Assembly (NCBI RefSeq): GCF_020463795.1 | Contig: NZ_CP080025.1 | Location: 1,925,001 to 1,989,000 of the forward strand | DNA length: 64,000 nucleotides | Direction: 5' to 3' | Source: Echinicola marina | Lineage (GTDB): Bacteria > Bacteroidota > Bacteroidia > Cytophagales > Cyclobacteriaceae | In this document: positions 12,233-22,089 of the stretch, in pieces | How the letters are laid out: the number at the start of each line of letters is the position of its first letter | Position numbering within the stretch: the stretch's first letter is position 1 | The notes under the pieces: model-generated | What the model saw: only the letters and a program-made list of their open reading frames with translations | Database searches by the model: none | Told to the model about the DNA's origin: nothing | Position numbers and translations under genes: made by a program

Positions 12233-12261
12233 AACCATCCGCTTCAGTCGGATGGTTTTTT
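12233..12261 (+). terminator. Rho-independent terminator after SusD
   Basis: A nine-base stem AACCATCCG pairs with CGGATGGTT around a seven-base loop and is followed by a T-run. It lies 34 bp past the SusD stop codon. Confidence 0.85.
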
Positions 12262-12345
12262 GGCTTTTGATTGTCGGATTTGAAATGAAATGGTGTCAGT
12301 AATATTATTTTATGTTTAGCCGAAAAATACTCGGACAGCTACCTT

Positions 12346-12409
12346 TTTAAACCCGGATTATGCATTTTCAGTCCGTAATAGATAAGCTAATGCATATTTC
12401 GGGTTAAAA
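12346..12409. repeat. Short, internally deleted copy of a hairpin repeat element
   Basis: This 64-bp sequence is an inverted repeat: one end reads AAACCCGGATTATGCATT and the other, on the opposite strand, AACCCGAAATATGCATT. Its right part matches, in inverse orientation, the left end of the ~198-bp element at 48140-48337 (same TTAGCTTATCTATTACGG words), but the central ~130 bp is missing. It lies in the leader of the DUF4450 gene and may fold in its 5' UTR. Confidence 0.7.
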
Positions 12410-12430
12410 TAAGAAACTAATTCAAGAATT

Positions 12431-15400
12431 ATGATTCAGCGATTTTCCAGAAATACTATTTTTCAATTTTATGGTCTCCTTTTGACCTTGTTTCTAATAA
12501 TACAAAGTCCCCAGGTCATTGCACAGGAATATTGGCATGGGGAATATAGGGAGCTTAGGTACCAACCCGATGGAGAGGACTTTGTCATTAAGAACGGAGA
12601 GCGCAGGTTTAACCGGGCACTTTATGGTTATCACTCAGACTTCAGAACAGAAGCTGGAGATTTGCCTTTGTTCTCTTTTTACTTACCGGGCATGGGCGGA
12701 CATTTTCGCTTTGGGATACAGCAGGGAGAAAAATCAATATGGCTGAGTGAGGCTACTCATATCGAGTCGCGTTACCGGGCAGGAGCCATGGTCTATACCA
12801 TTGCAGATCCGATGCTTTCAAGTGGCAAGATAGAAATTGTGGTCATGCCGTTCAGGGACAGGGAAGGAGTTGTTTTTAAGGTGAGGACCAAAGAAGAAGT
12901 GGGGGAAGTGAACTTGGTATGGCTCTATGGTGGGGTGACAGGTAAGCGGTTTAGAAGGATGGGAGATTTGGGAGCTGATCCACCATCTGTATTTGATTTA
13001 AAGGTGGAAAACTGTATTGGAAATCATATACAGTTTAATGAAGACAATCAGATAGCGCTTTTCTATGGTGATGAAAAAAGCGGTGAGGAAAGAGCCAAGA
13101 TGATGGGTGTTTTCCCAGAAAAGGCTAGCCTGAAAAGGGTTAATCCTGCAGCGATGGATGATATTAATAAGCTTTGGTCGTCCCAGGCAGATCAAGCAGC
13201 GGCCATAATGGGGAAAATAAACTTGTCTTCCGAGCAGCATTATTTTGCCATTTATCGGCCAGGTTTTGGCGAAATGGATTATGCAGACCTTCCCATGGCT
13301 TTTGAAAGCGCGAATAGAGAAAGAGCTGCTTTAGCCAATAGGGTGACAGTGAAAACTCCCGATCCCTTTATCAATACCATTGGCGGAGCCTTGGGGATCG
13401 CTGCGGATGCCATTTATGATGCCCCGGCCTATGTGCATGGTGCAGTGGCTTGGAGGATGCCCCTGCCTGGTTGGCGAGGAGCTTATGTGGCAGATTGGAT
13501 GGGATGGCATGATAGAGCAAGAACCCATTTTGATGGTTATTTGGCCTCGCAATATTTGGAACCAGCAGGGAGCAGAAATGATCCTGACTCTGCTAAACAT
13601 TTGGCCAGACAACTTGAAAAAACAGGCAAATCTATTTTCAATAAAGGATATATCAGCAGGAGACCCGGGGAGCCATCAGGTCCGCATCATTATGATATGA
13701 ACCAGGTGTTCTTTGATCAGCTGATCCGCCATTTTGATTGGACAGGAGATATTCAATATCTGAAGGAAGTATGGCCAGCAATCCAACGACACCTTGCTTG
13801 GGAGCAGCGCAATTTTGATCCAGATGATGACGGCCTTTATAATGCCTATGCCAGTATCTGGGCCAGTGATGCCTTGCAGTATAATAGTGGTGGGGTCGCC
13901 CATTCTTCAGCCTATAATTATTATGCCCATAAAAAAGCAGCAGAATTGGCGGATATTTTGGGAGAGGATGGATCCGGATATCAGGCGGAGGCGCAAAAGA
14001 TTTTGAAGGCCATGAATGAAGAACTATGGTTGAAGGATGGCTGGTATGCTGAATATAAGGACTTTTTGGGGCCGAAGAAATTGCACCCCCAAGCAGGCGT
14101 TTGGTCCGTGTACCATAGCCTAGATAGTGAAGTTCCAGATGCCTTCCAGGCTTTTCAAATGACCCGCTATGTAGATACGGAAATCCCCCATATTCCCTTG
14201 GTGGCCGAAGGTCTTCCAGAGGGAAAGTTCCAGACCATTTCCACGACCAATTGGATGCCCTATACTTGGTCTGTAAACAATGTGGCATTGGCGGAAGCCT
14301 TACATACCAGTTTGGCCTATTGGCAAGCAGGCAATGCAACAGGGGCTTTCAAGCTCTGGAAAAGTGCCATTTTGGAAAGCATGTATTTGGGAGGCAGTCC
14401 TGGGAACTTTCAGCAGTTGTCCTTCTTGGATGCCATGAGAAGCGAGCTTTATAGGGATTTTGCGGATGCTGTCGGTATGGGGGCGCGTTCTTTGATAGAG
14501 GGACTTTTTGGAATACAGCCTGAGCTGATGAACGACCGTTTGACTATTCAGCCAGGGTTTCCGGATAGTTGGGATTATGCTACGCTTAAAATTCCCGATT
14601 TGGGAGTTGATTTTAAAAGAAAAGGAAAAGAGGATCAGTATGAGGTGATTAATCGTTTTGGGAAAGATTTGGAGCTGAATTTAATACTCGATGCTCCTTA
14701 CGAATCCATTCAGGAAGTGCAGATAGATGGACAGGAGACTTCTTGGGAACCCTTGGAAGATCAAGTGGGAAATCCCAAGGTAGCAATAAAAGTTCAGTTG
14801 GAAGAAAAGGCTACTATTTCAATTGTTTGGAAAGGGGAGAAAATAGATGTGGTTTCTCATGAAAAAAATCCTGTTCGTGGGGACGTGATTACACTTGGTA
14901 GTGATGAGCTGGAAGTGTTACAGGTGCATGATCCAGAGCATCTCTTGGCGAAGGCTGAATTAGAGGATAAAAGACTAGCAGCGAGAATTGGAAATGTCCT
15001 TGGCCATGGTACTTTTTTTGCAAAACTAAAGCAAGGCCAGATGAGCTGGTGGGAGCCAATAAGCACTGAGGTGAAGCCTGAAATAGAATTAATACTGGCA
15101 GAAGAGCAAGATGATTCATCTTTAAAATTCAGGGTCAAGCACCATGCTGACCAAAAGCTGCAACTTAGCATCAAAGTCAATGGGAAAATATGGGAAGAGC
15201 AGCTTGCTTGTGGAGCTAAGGAGCATAAAGATTTGACCATTGCTTCAAATGAATTCCTCAAAACAGGAACCAATATAATTGAGGTGTTTGCAGGTGGACA
15301 GCTACTTTCCAGTAAAAAAATGACCAACTGGAACCTGCCTATTAAAGCCCGAGAATTAGAACCCATTGATATTTCAGATGCTTTTAATGATAAAGTGACC

Positions 15401-16078
15401 AGCATCTTTAGAAATGAATATTTAAGTCCCCGCTCGCCCTACCCTACTTTGCAAATACCTATACAGGGAATGGGGGATTGGGCTTCATATGGGGCATATA
15501 TGGATATTGATGATGTTGGCTTGAGGGCATTGGCTGGTAATGAAAATAAATTCACCTTACCACAAGGGATTCCTTTTTTCTCTCCGGGAGATGCTGCTAA
15601 GAACAATATTGTCTTTACTTCGATTTGGGATAATTATCCTGATAGTGCAAGGATTTCATTATCCGGCAGGGCCAGTCATGCCTATTTGTTGATGGCAGGT
15701 TCTACCAATCATATGCAGAGCAGGATAGAAAATGGAAAGGTCATTATCCACTATAAGGATGGTACTGCTGCGGAACTGTCCCTAAGAAATCCGGAGACAT
15801 GGTGGCCTATTGAGCAAGATTATTTTATAGATAGATATGCATTCGAAACAGGTGCTCCACGACCTATCAGGGTACATTTAAAGACAGGTAAAATTAGTAA
15901 TCAAGCCCATGATGATTATACTGCCATTGATCATTTTACGACTTATGCGATAGATGGAGGAGCTGCTACTGTTTGGGATCTACCACTGGACCAAAGTAAA
16001 GAATTGGATTACTTAGAGGTCAAAGCCACTACAATTGAGGTGGTTATTGGATTGATGGGGTTGACCTTAGAGCGATAG
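12431..16078 (+). CDS. DUF4450/GH142-like six-hairpin glycosidase
   Basis: A 1215-residue exported protein with a signal peptide at residues 1-31 (ending PQVIAQ). An N-terminal beta-sandwich (about 35-310) is followed by an (alpha/alpha)6-barrel region (about 320-720) with the motifs WPAIQRHLAWEQ, DPDDDGLYNAYASIW and SGGVAHSSAYNYYAHKKAAEL, and then by beta-rich C-terminal domains ending in a region I associate with DUF4450. As I recall, the DUF4450/GH142 group includes a beta-L-arabinofuranosidase from the rhamnogalacturonan-II system of Bacteroides thetaiotaomicron, which would suit this neighbourhood, but specificity is inferred. A terminator separates it from the SusCD pair before it and another ends it. 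It may be transcribed alone. Confidence 0.7.
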   Translation: MIQRFSRNTIFQFYGLLLTLFLIIQSPQVIAQEYWHGEYRELRYQPDGEDFVIKNGERRFNRALYGYHSDFRTEAGDLPLFSFYLPGMGGHFRFGIQQGEKSIWLSEATHIESRYRAGAMVYTIADPMLSSGKIEIVVMPFRDREGVVFKVRTKEEVGEVNLVWLYGGVTGKRFRRMGDLGADPPSVFDLKVENCIGNHIQFNEDNQIALFYGDEKSGEERAKMMGVFPEKASLKRVNPAAMDDINKLWSSQADQAAAIMGKINLSSEQHYFAIYRPGFGEMDYADLPMAFESANRERAALANRVTVKTPDPFINTIGGALGIAADAIYDAPAYVHGAVAWRMPLPGWRGAYVADWMGWHDRARTHFDGYLASQYLEPAGSRNDPDSAKHLARQLEKTGKSIFNKGYISRRPGEPSGPHHYDMNQVFFDQLIRHFDWTGDIQYLKEVWPAIQRHLAWEQRNFDPDDDGLYNAYASIWASDALQYNSGGVAHSSAYNYYAHKKAAELADILGEDGSGYQAEAQKILKAMNEELWLKDGWYAEYKDFLGPKKLHPQAGVWSVYHSLDSEVPDAFQAFQMTRYVDTEIPHIPLVAEGLPEGKFQTISTTNWMPYTWSVNNVALAEALHTSLAYWQAGNATGAFKLWKSAILESMYLGGSPGNFQQLSFLDAMRSELYRDFADAVGMGARSLIEGLFGIQPELMNDRLTIQPGFPDSWDYATLKIPDLGVDFKRKGKEDQYEVINRFGKDLELNLILDAPYESIQEVQIDGQETSWEPLEDQVGNPKVAIKVQLEEKATISIVWKGEKIDVVSHEKNPVRGDVITLGSDELEVLQVHDPEHLLAKAELEDKRLAARIGNVLGHGTFFAKLKQGQMSWWEPISTEVKPEIELILAEEQDDSSLKFRVKHHADQKLQLSIKVNGKIWEEQLACGAKEHKDLTIASNEFLKTGTNIIEVFAGGQLLSSKKMTNWNLPIKARELEPIDISDAFNDKVTSIFRNEYLSPRSPYPTLQIPIQGMGDWASYGAYMDIDDVGLRALAGNENKFTLPQGIPFFSPGDAAKNNIVFTSIWDNYPDSARISLSGRASHAYLLMAGSTNHMQSRIENGKVIIHYKDGTAAELSLRNPETWWPIEQDYFIDRYAFETGAPRPIRVHLKTGKISNQAHDDYTAIDHFTTYAIDGGAATVWDLPLDQSKELDYLEVKATTIEVVIGLMGLTLER

Positions 16079-16239
16079 AAGCCTGCCAAAGGCCAAATGC
16101 TCAATGTGCAAAACTTATGGAAAGGGTAGTCGATTTCAAAGCATTTAGGTTCTACTCCAAACGATATCATTTGTGCTTCTCGATTTGGTAGCAGTCTTTA
16201 CAACAATCGTTATAGCGACTTTTACATTTTCGAATTGTT

Positions 16240-16270
16240 AAGCCTCACCGAGAAAGGGTGGGGCTTTTTT
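16240..16270 (+). terminator. Rho-independent terminator after the DUF4450 gene
   Basis: A ten-base stem AAGCCTCACC pairs with GGTGGGGCTT (one G-T pair) around a seven-base loop, followed by a T-run. It lies about 160 bp past the stop codon; the DNA between shows no gene. Confidence 0.8.
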
Positions 16271-16404
16271 ATGTCCATTTGATCAAAATTAATGATACCT
16301 CACTTTAGGCAGAAGTAGCTGAAATGGGGAGTCAACCTGTTAGTTATGCAAAAATAATATCAGTTTTGGCGAATAAAATATTAAAATAATATAAGAAAAT
16401 AATT

Positions 16405-16470
16405 GAATAATGCAAACGTTTCCGTACTGTACGGTCAGCACAGGTCAGTACAGATCAGTTGGTATTTTTA
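16405..16470 (+). promoter_or_regulatory. Candidate operator cluster upstream of the FAS1/SusCD operon
   Basis: Within the 547-bp gene-free gap before the operon lie AAACGTTT (16414-16421) and, directly after, CGTACTGTACG (16423-16433), the inverse of the box at 7294-7303. Next come AGGTCAGTACAG-type words to about 16460, which resemble those before the 1573-residue pectate lyase at 39690-39712. The pairing of AAACGTTT with GTACAGTAC is the same as at 7261-7303. The rest of the gap is AT-rich with nothing else recognised. Confidence 0.45.
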
Positions 16471-16625
16471 AGCTACATATATTTCAAATATAATTTTAAC
16501 CCTAAGCTAATTGTTGATAGCATATTTTGAATAGTTGAGTTTTTGCGTAATAATATGTCTAGTTCTTTTTAGCGATTATTACTCTATCAATAGTACCCAA
16601 TTTTAATAACCTAAACCTTAGTAAG

Positions 16626-18821
16626 ATGATCAAAAGGATTACTTATCTTTTTTCAGCTTGCTTTCTGCTATTTGCTTGTCGGGAAGTAGGCTGGGAAGAA
16701 CATTATGAAAGGCCTGAATGGCTCAAGGGCAATGCTTGGGAGCTGCTGGAAGACCGTGGAGGTTTCTCCATATTTTTAGAAGCAGTAGAGATTGCCGGCT
16801 ATCGAAGCTTGGTAGAAGGGAAGGGCATCATTACGGTGCTTGCGCCATCAGATGAAGCTTTTGAGGCTTACCTAAATGAAAAAGGGCTCAGTTCGGTAAG
16901 TGAACTTTCTGCAGCAGAGCTTAAGAAACTGGTGGGTTTTCATCTGGTGTATTACGCATTCAATAAGGAAAGATTTGCGAATTACCGGCCAGAAGGTCAG
17001 TCAGTAGAGAAGCCAGCAATGGCCGGTCTATATTATAAGCACCGGACCAAGAGCAGGGACACTGTGTCCGTAGAGCAAGATATGGTGGCGGGAAAAGAGC
17101 GAACGATTTTCCATAAGGAAAGATTTGTTCCGGTGTTCTCCCATTATCTTTTTATCTCCAAGGATATTGATGCCACATCCAATTACGAGTATTTTTACCC
17201 GGAAAGCAGCTGGACAGGGGCAGGAGGATTTAATATTTCCAATGCCAGCGTGGAGGAGTATGCGTTGCCAACAGACAATGGATATGTGTATATCGTTGAC
17301 AAGGTTATTGAGCCACTGGAAACGGTCCATGCTGAATTAAAGGAAAAAAGTAATTACAGTGATTTCATTTCTATTTATGATCGTTTTACCTCCTACTGGT
17401 ATGATGATGAGACCTCCAAAGAATATGCGGAAGTAGGTGATTCCCTGTATATCAAAAGCCATCTTGGGCTACCTGAAATCGCTTCGGAATGGTCTTATAA
17501 TGGTGGGGGAGGCCTTCAGGATTATGCTAATCTAGCAGCCCTTTCATCGGATGCCTATAATGTATTTGCTCCCAATAACCAGGCCATTCAGCAATTCTTT
17601 AATCAATTCTGGGTGCCCTATTATTCATCCTTAGACGAAGTACCTTTTTTACCTCTTCAGGTGCTATTGTATAATCATGTATATAGTGGGAGTATAGTTT
17701 TTCCTGGTGAAGTGGAGCGTGGGGATATCAAAAGTACTTTTGGGAATATTATCCAGTTTGATCCAGTTACAGATGTAGAGGACAGGGGAATAGGTGTGAA
17801 TGGGGTTTATTATGGACTTAATGAAGTCATCGTTCCGGGGCTATTTGAAGGTGTTACCGGGCCAATGCTCCAAAATCCAAAGTACAATATGTTTTTGCAT
17901 ATGGTATATGGCTCTGGCACTTTGCAGGCTTTGATGGGAGATGCCCTTAAGTTTACGGTGTTTGCCCCATCAGATGAGGTGATATTGAATACGATTTATG
18001 GTGGTAGCGAAATTTTTTGGAATGAAGGAAATCCTTTGAAATTTGGCGATGAGGCAGTGGAAGTGGAAAATTCAGAAGGAATCCGCGTACCGGTGAGTAC
18101 GGGAGCCATGAAGGCTTTTGTCCAAAATCATATTGTGACAGATGAAATCACGGAGATAGCAGGGACTAAAGTATATAGGACCAGGAATCCTTTCAGCTAC
18201 CTGTATATCAGTGATGATGGAGTGGCTTCTTCCAATACCTATAATCTGGGAGAGTTTACCGCGGCAGAAAATGTGGGGGGCAACTGGACCAATGGCAAAG
18301 TTTACGAAGTGGACCGTTCCCTGATCAGGGAAGAGGGAAGCTTTAAGTATATCGTTGCTTCGGCAAGTTCTGGTACCAGTTCGGTACAGGAGTTCTCAGA
18401 ATTTTCGAAGCTTTTGTCACAGGCAGACCTTGTAGAACCTAACAAAGAGTTTGAATTCTTGTTTGGTGATAATTATATGTTGTTTGCTCCGACGAATGAG
18501 GCGATCCTTCGTGCCAAAGAAGAAGGTAAAATTCCTACTGACAAGGATGAACTGGAAGATTACCTGCGGTATTATTTTGTGCCGATCAGTCCCAATAGCA
18601 TCAATGACTATGCTTTTCCAGGCATGGGTGTCTCCGGAGATTTTTTGACCTCTCAGGAGAATGGTAATTCCTATGGCCAGTTGACCCTGGTGGATAACGG
18701 AAGCAGCTTACAAGTTAAATCCACCTTAGGGGAAATGGCCAATGTGGTCAGCACTTTCCCTAAAATTTATGTGGATGGAGCGATTTATCAGATTGATAAG
18801 GTGCTCAGTTCAGGACAATAA
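16626..18821 (+). CDS. Four-domain FAS1 (fasciclin) surface lipoprotein
   Basis: A 731-residue lipoprotein (lipobox LFAC, Cys18) opening the seven-gene operon. Four FAS1 domains can be counted from the first-strand motif (TVLAPSDEAFEAYL near 64, YNVFAPNNQAIQQFF near 312, FTVFAPSDEVI near 440, YMLFAPTNEAIL near 618) and the closing motif (VYIVDKVIEP, GVYYGLNEVIVPG, GKVYEVDRSL, GAIYQIDKVL). Just after the lipid anchor is WEEHYERPEW, like the WDEHY of the third FAS1 protein of this operon. FAS1 domains mediate adhesion or protein contacts elsewhere; their role in PULs is poorly defined, and surface glycan binding alongside SusCD is my inference. The SusC gene follows after 17 bp. Residue positions are approximate. 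Confidence 0.88.
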   Translation: MIKRITYLFSACFLLFACREVGWEEHYERPEWLKGNAWELLEDRGGFSIFLEAVEIAGYRSLVEGKGIITVLAPSDEAFEAYLNEKGLSSVSELSAAELKKLVGFHLVYYAFNKERFANYRPEGQSVEKPAMAGLYYKHRTKSRDTVSVEQDMVAGKERTIFHKERFVPVFSHYLFISKDIDATSNYEYFYPESSWTGAGGFNISNASVEEYALPTDNGYVYIVDKVIEPLETVHAELKEKSNYSDFISIYDRFTSYWYDDETSKEYAEVGDSLYIKSHLGLPEIASEWSYNGGGGLQDYANLAALSSDAYNVFAPNNQAIQQFFNQFWVPYYSSLDEVPFLPLQVLLYNHVYSGSIVFPGEVERGDIKSTFGNIIQFDPVTDVEDRGIGVNGVYYGLNEVIVPGLFEGVTGPMLQNPKYNMFLHMVYGSGTLQALMGDALKFTVFAPSDEVILNTIYGGSEIFWNEGNPLKFGDEAVEVENSEGIRVPVSTGAMKAFVQNHIVTDEITEIAGTKVYRTRNPFSYLYISDDGVASSNTYNLGEFTAAENVGGNWTNGKVYEVDRSLIREEGSFKYIVASASSGTSSVQEFSEFSKLLSQADLVEPNKEFEFLFGDNYMLFAPTNEAILRAKEEGKIPTDKDELEDYLRYYFVPISPNSINDYAFPGMGVSGDFLTSQENGNSYGQLTLVDNGSSLQVKSTLGEMANVVSTFPKIYVDGAIYQIDKVLSSGQ

Positions 18822-18838
18822 ACTTCAAATACAGTTTC

Positions 18839-21800
18839 ATGAAATCATTTTATATCATTAGCTGCCTGCTAATGCTGCTCATCGCGTCGCCTTTGCACGC
18901 GCAGCAAACTGTTTTGACAGGCAAAATAACCGACGCAAGTGGCGAGCCTCTAATAGGAGCGAGTATCTTTATCGAGAATGACCAGCAGCGTAACCTTAAT
19001 GGAACCATTTCGGATGAAAATGGTAATTACCGTTTGGCAATACCAGCACAGCAAAGCTTAACAGTTGTATTTTCCTATATAGGCTTTAAAACCAAAAAGA
19101 TAGGCTTTGGTAACCAATCCAATTTGGATATTACCCTTTTGGAGGAAGCCTTCGAATATGGTTCTGCCGAAGTGGTAGCTGAAAGAGTTCAGACCAACTC
19201 CCTCGGTATTAGCGAGCGGGAGCAGACATCTTCTTCTCAGCGTTTTGATGTGAACCAACTCAAGGAAGTGCCTATGACATCCATAGAGTCAGGTTTGCAG
19301 GGAAGGATGGCCAATGTGGATATCATTTCAGGGGCAGACCCAGGGTCAAGGAGTACCATCCGTATCCGGGGGACGTCTTCTCTAAATGCCAATTCGGAGC
19401 CATTGATTGTAGTGGACGGTATCCCCTATCCGACCAATTTTGGGGATGATTTTAACTTCGCCACGGCCAATGACCAGGACTTTGGTGCTTTGGTAAATAT
19501 CTCTCCCAATGATATTGAGTCTATAGAAGTGCTTAAAGATGCGGCAGCTACGGCCATTTGGGGGTCCCAAGGAGCCAATGGGGTTTTGGTCTTTAAGACT
19601 AAAAAAGGAAGAAAAGGGAAAACCCGTTTTTCTTTTTCTACGAAGTCAGAAATCAAAAAGGAGCCTTCTACCATTCCTTTATTGGATGGTTCTCAATATG
19701 TCAGCCTGATGCAGGATGGGATTTGGAATTCGGTCAATGATATTGGATACCTTGCAGGGAGTGCTTATACCGATCGTCTTTTCGATACCCAGGAAATCAA
19801 CTTTGATCCTGAATGGGTGTATTTTGATGAATACAACCAAAATACCAACTGGATCAACGAGGTAAGTCAGCTGGGACATTATCTGGACAATAACTTTTCC
19901 CTAAGTGGTGGTGGTGATAAGGCCATTTACCGGGTTTCTCTGGGCTACCTGAGGGATGTGGGGACGACCATCGGGACCTCCTTGGACCGTTTCAATTCCT
20001 TGGCCAGTGTAACTTATAAGTTTTCCAATAAGTTGAGCGTCAGTGCAGACATGTCCTATTCCCAGAGCATCAAGGATGCCAACTGGTCAGGAAATGGTAT
20101 TTCATCCGCCAGAAGTATGGCTATGCGAAAAATGCCCAATATGAGTCCCTATGTTTTGGATGATAATGGTAATAGGACCTCGGAATATTTTACTCCATTG
20201 GAGAATTTCCAGGGAGGATTTTCCAGCACCAAGTTTTATAATCCAGTAGCCTTGGTCAATGAATCTACCAATGAAACAAAGGCCGATAATGCAAGGGTGA
20301 TTTTTAGATTGAAATACCGCTTTAATCCAGATTTGGAATATACTGGCACTGTGGGTTTTGATACCCGGACGACCAAGAACCGCAAGTTTTTGCCACAGTC
20401 TGTGACTGGGGTACTTTGGACCGATCCCTATTTCAACAGAAGTGCTGACCTGCTTTCGGACCAGCTGTATATCAACACGGAAAACAAGCTGATTTATAAT
20501 AAGGAGATCAATGAGAGGAACCATGTTATCCTGAGTGGATTGGTACAGACCAATGAGTCCAGAAGTTTTGGTTATGTCAGCGAAACCAGTGGAAATGCAT
20601 CAAGTTCTCTAAGCGATCCTACGGATGGTGCAGCAGTGGCCTCGATGAAGTCCGACAATTCCATGTCCAGAAGAGTGGCGACAATTGCCAATGCACACTA
20701 TACATTCAATAAGAAATATATCATTTCGGGCGGTTATCGCTGGGAGGCCAATTCCAGCTTGGGTGCGTCTAACCGTTGGGCAGGATTTCCTTCTGTAGGT
20801 GTGGCCTGGCACTTCGGTGACGAGCCATTTATGAATGGCCTTGCAGGCATTGATCTGGGTAAATTGAGGGCCAGCTGGGGTAAAAGCGGCAATCCTCCAG
20901 GTGGAGCCTTCCCTTATATCGGCACATTCAGCCCGATCACTCCCGGATACATGGATATGGTAGCCATATCGCCTGCCAGCATACAGTTGGAAAACCTTCG
21001 TTGGGAGACGATTACCCAGTCAAATATAGGATTGGATTTGTCCTTGATGCAAGGGCGTCTATATATCACGGCGGAGGTTTATGATCGCTTAACCACAGAT
21101 TTGTTACAGAAAGATTATAGTCTTCCTTCATCTACAGGCTTCTCAGAAGTGAGGTATTTCAATTCCGGTAAAGTGTATAACAGAGGTTGGGAGTTGATCT
21201 TTAACTATGATGCCATCAAAACGGATGACCTGAAGGTGTCTTTTAATTTCAATCTTGCCAGAAATCGCAATAAGGTGGTTGAATTGCCAGAGAATATGCA
21301 ATTTGAGAACTACCAGTTTGGCAATGGGGAATATGCGCACAAAATCGTTGAAGGCAATCCCATCGGTTCGTTTTATGGCTATAGGTACGAAGGTGTTTAC
21401 CAAAATGGAGAAGAAACTTATGCCCGTGATGGTCAAGGCAATTTGATTCGGGATATAGACGGGGAGTTGGTTTATATGCGTAATGGTAATCGAAGGGTTT
21501 TTCCTGGGGATGCCAAGTATGAGGATATCAATGGAGATGGCGTGATCGATCAGTATGATATCGTTTATCTGGGCAATGCCATGCCATTGTTCACGGCTGG
21601 TGGCGGTTTCAATATTCGCTATAAAAACTTTAGTTTGACCACTTTCCTCCATGGCAGGTTTGGACAGAAGATCGTCAATGAGACCAGGATCAATACCGAA
21701 AATATGTTTGGAACTGCCAACCAAAGTACAGCGGTGCTTAGCCGATGGAGAAATCAAGGCGATGATACCGATATCCCAAGGGCCCTTTATAATGAAGGCT

Positions 21801-22078
21801 ACAATTTCTTGGGTTCGGACCGTTTTGTGGAGGATGGATCCTTTGTGCGCCTAAAGACAGTCTCTTTGAGGTACTCCCTCCCTAAGGCCTTCCTGACCAA
21901 AAATAAGATCGATCGCTTTGATGTGTTCTTCACGGTACAAGACCTCTACACTTGGACCGATTATTCTGGCCAGGATCCAGAGGTAAACCTTTCCAGTAAT
22001 ATTTATATGCTCAGTGTGGACAAGGCGAGTACTCCTCGACCTAAGCGGTTTGCTCTGGGTGTAAACATGAATTTTTAA
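18839..22078 (+). CDS. SusC-like TonB-dependent transporter (FAS1 operon, first)
   Basis: A 1079-residue outer-membrane transporter with signal peptide LLIASPLHAQQ, a carboxypeptidase-D-like domain (about 25-100, LTGKITDASGEPLIGASIF), plug (about 115-250, with IRIRGTSSLNANSEPLIVVDG and GANGVLVFKTKKG) and a barrel ending MNF. In place of the usual EVVVxGYG stretch, the linker reads SAEVVAERVQTNSLGISERE and then SSQRFDVNQLKEVPMTSIES, a variant shared by a subset of SusC proteins. It sits 11 bp before its SusD and between FAS1 genes, so the complex may include FAS1 lipoproteins. Substrate unknown. Confidence 0.93.
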   Translation: MKSFYIISCLLMLLIASPLHAQQTVLTGKITDASGEPLIGASIFIENDQQRNLNGTISDENGNYRLAIPAQQSLTVVFSYIGFKTKKIGFGNQSNLDITLLEEAFEYGSAEVVAERVQTNSLGISEREQTSSSQRFDVNQLKEVPMTSIESGLQGRMANVDIISGADPGSRSTIRIRGTSSLNANSEPLIVVDGIPYPTNFGDDFNFATANDQDFGALVNISPNDIESIEVLKDAAATAIWGSQGANGVLVFKTKKGRKGKTRFSFSTKSEIKKEPSTIPLLDGSQYVSLMQDGIWNSVNDIGYLAGSAYTDRLFDTQEINFDPEWVYFDEYNQNTNWINEVSQLGHYLDNNFSLSGGGDKAIYRVSLGYLRDVGTTIGTSLDRFNSLASVTYKFSNKLSVSADMSYSQSIKDANWSGNGISSARSMAMRKMPNMSPYVLDDNGNRTSEYFTPLENFQGGFSSTKFYNPVALVNESTNETKADNARVIFRLKYRFNPDLEYTGTVGFDTRTTKNRKFLPQSVTGVLWTDPYFNRSADLLSDQLYINTENKLIYNKEINERNHVILSGLVQTNESRSFGYVSETSGNASSSLSDPTDGAAVASMKSDNSMSRRVATIANAHYTFNKKYIISGGYRWEANSSLGASNRWAGFPSVGVAWHFGDEPFMNGLAGIDLGKLRASWGKSGNPPGGAFPYIGTFSPITPGYMDMVAISPASIQLENLRWETITQSNIGLDLSLMQGRLYITAEVYDRLTTDLLQKDYSLPSSTGFSEVRYFNSGKVYNRGWELIFNYDAIKTDDLKVSFNFNLARNRNKVVELPENMQFENYQFGNGEYAHKIVEGNPIGSFYGYRYEGVYQNGEETYARDGQGNLIRDIDGELVYMRNGNRRVFPGDAKYEDINGDGVIDQYDIVYLGNAMPLFTAGGGFNIRYKNFSLTTFLHGRFGQKIVNETRINTENMFGTANQSTAVLSRWRNQGDDTDIPRALYNEGYNFLGSDRFVEDGSFVRLKTVSLRYSLPKAFLTKNKIDRFDVFFTVQDLYTWTDYSGQDPEVNLSSNIYMLSVDKASTPRPKRFALGVNMNF

Positions 22079-22089
22079 TCGAGTTAATC

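Noticed and set aside
13653-14339. 228-residue minus-strand frame opposite the DUF4450 gene
   Set aside because: It is antisense to a well supported glycosidase and has no recognisable domain or signal; similar long shadows occur opposite most large genes here.
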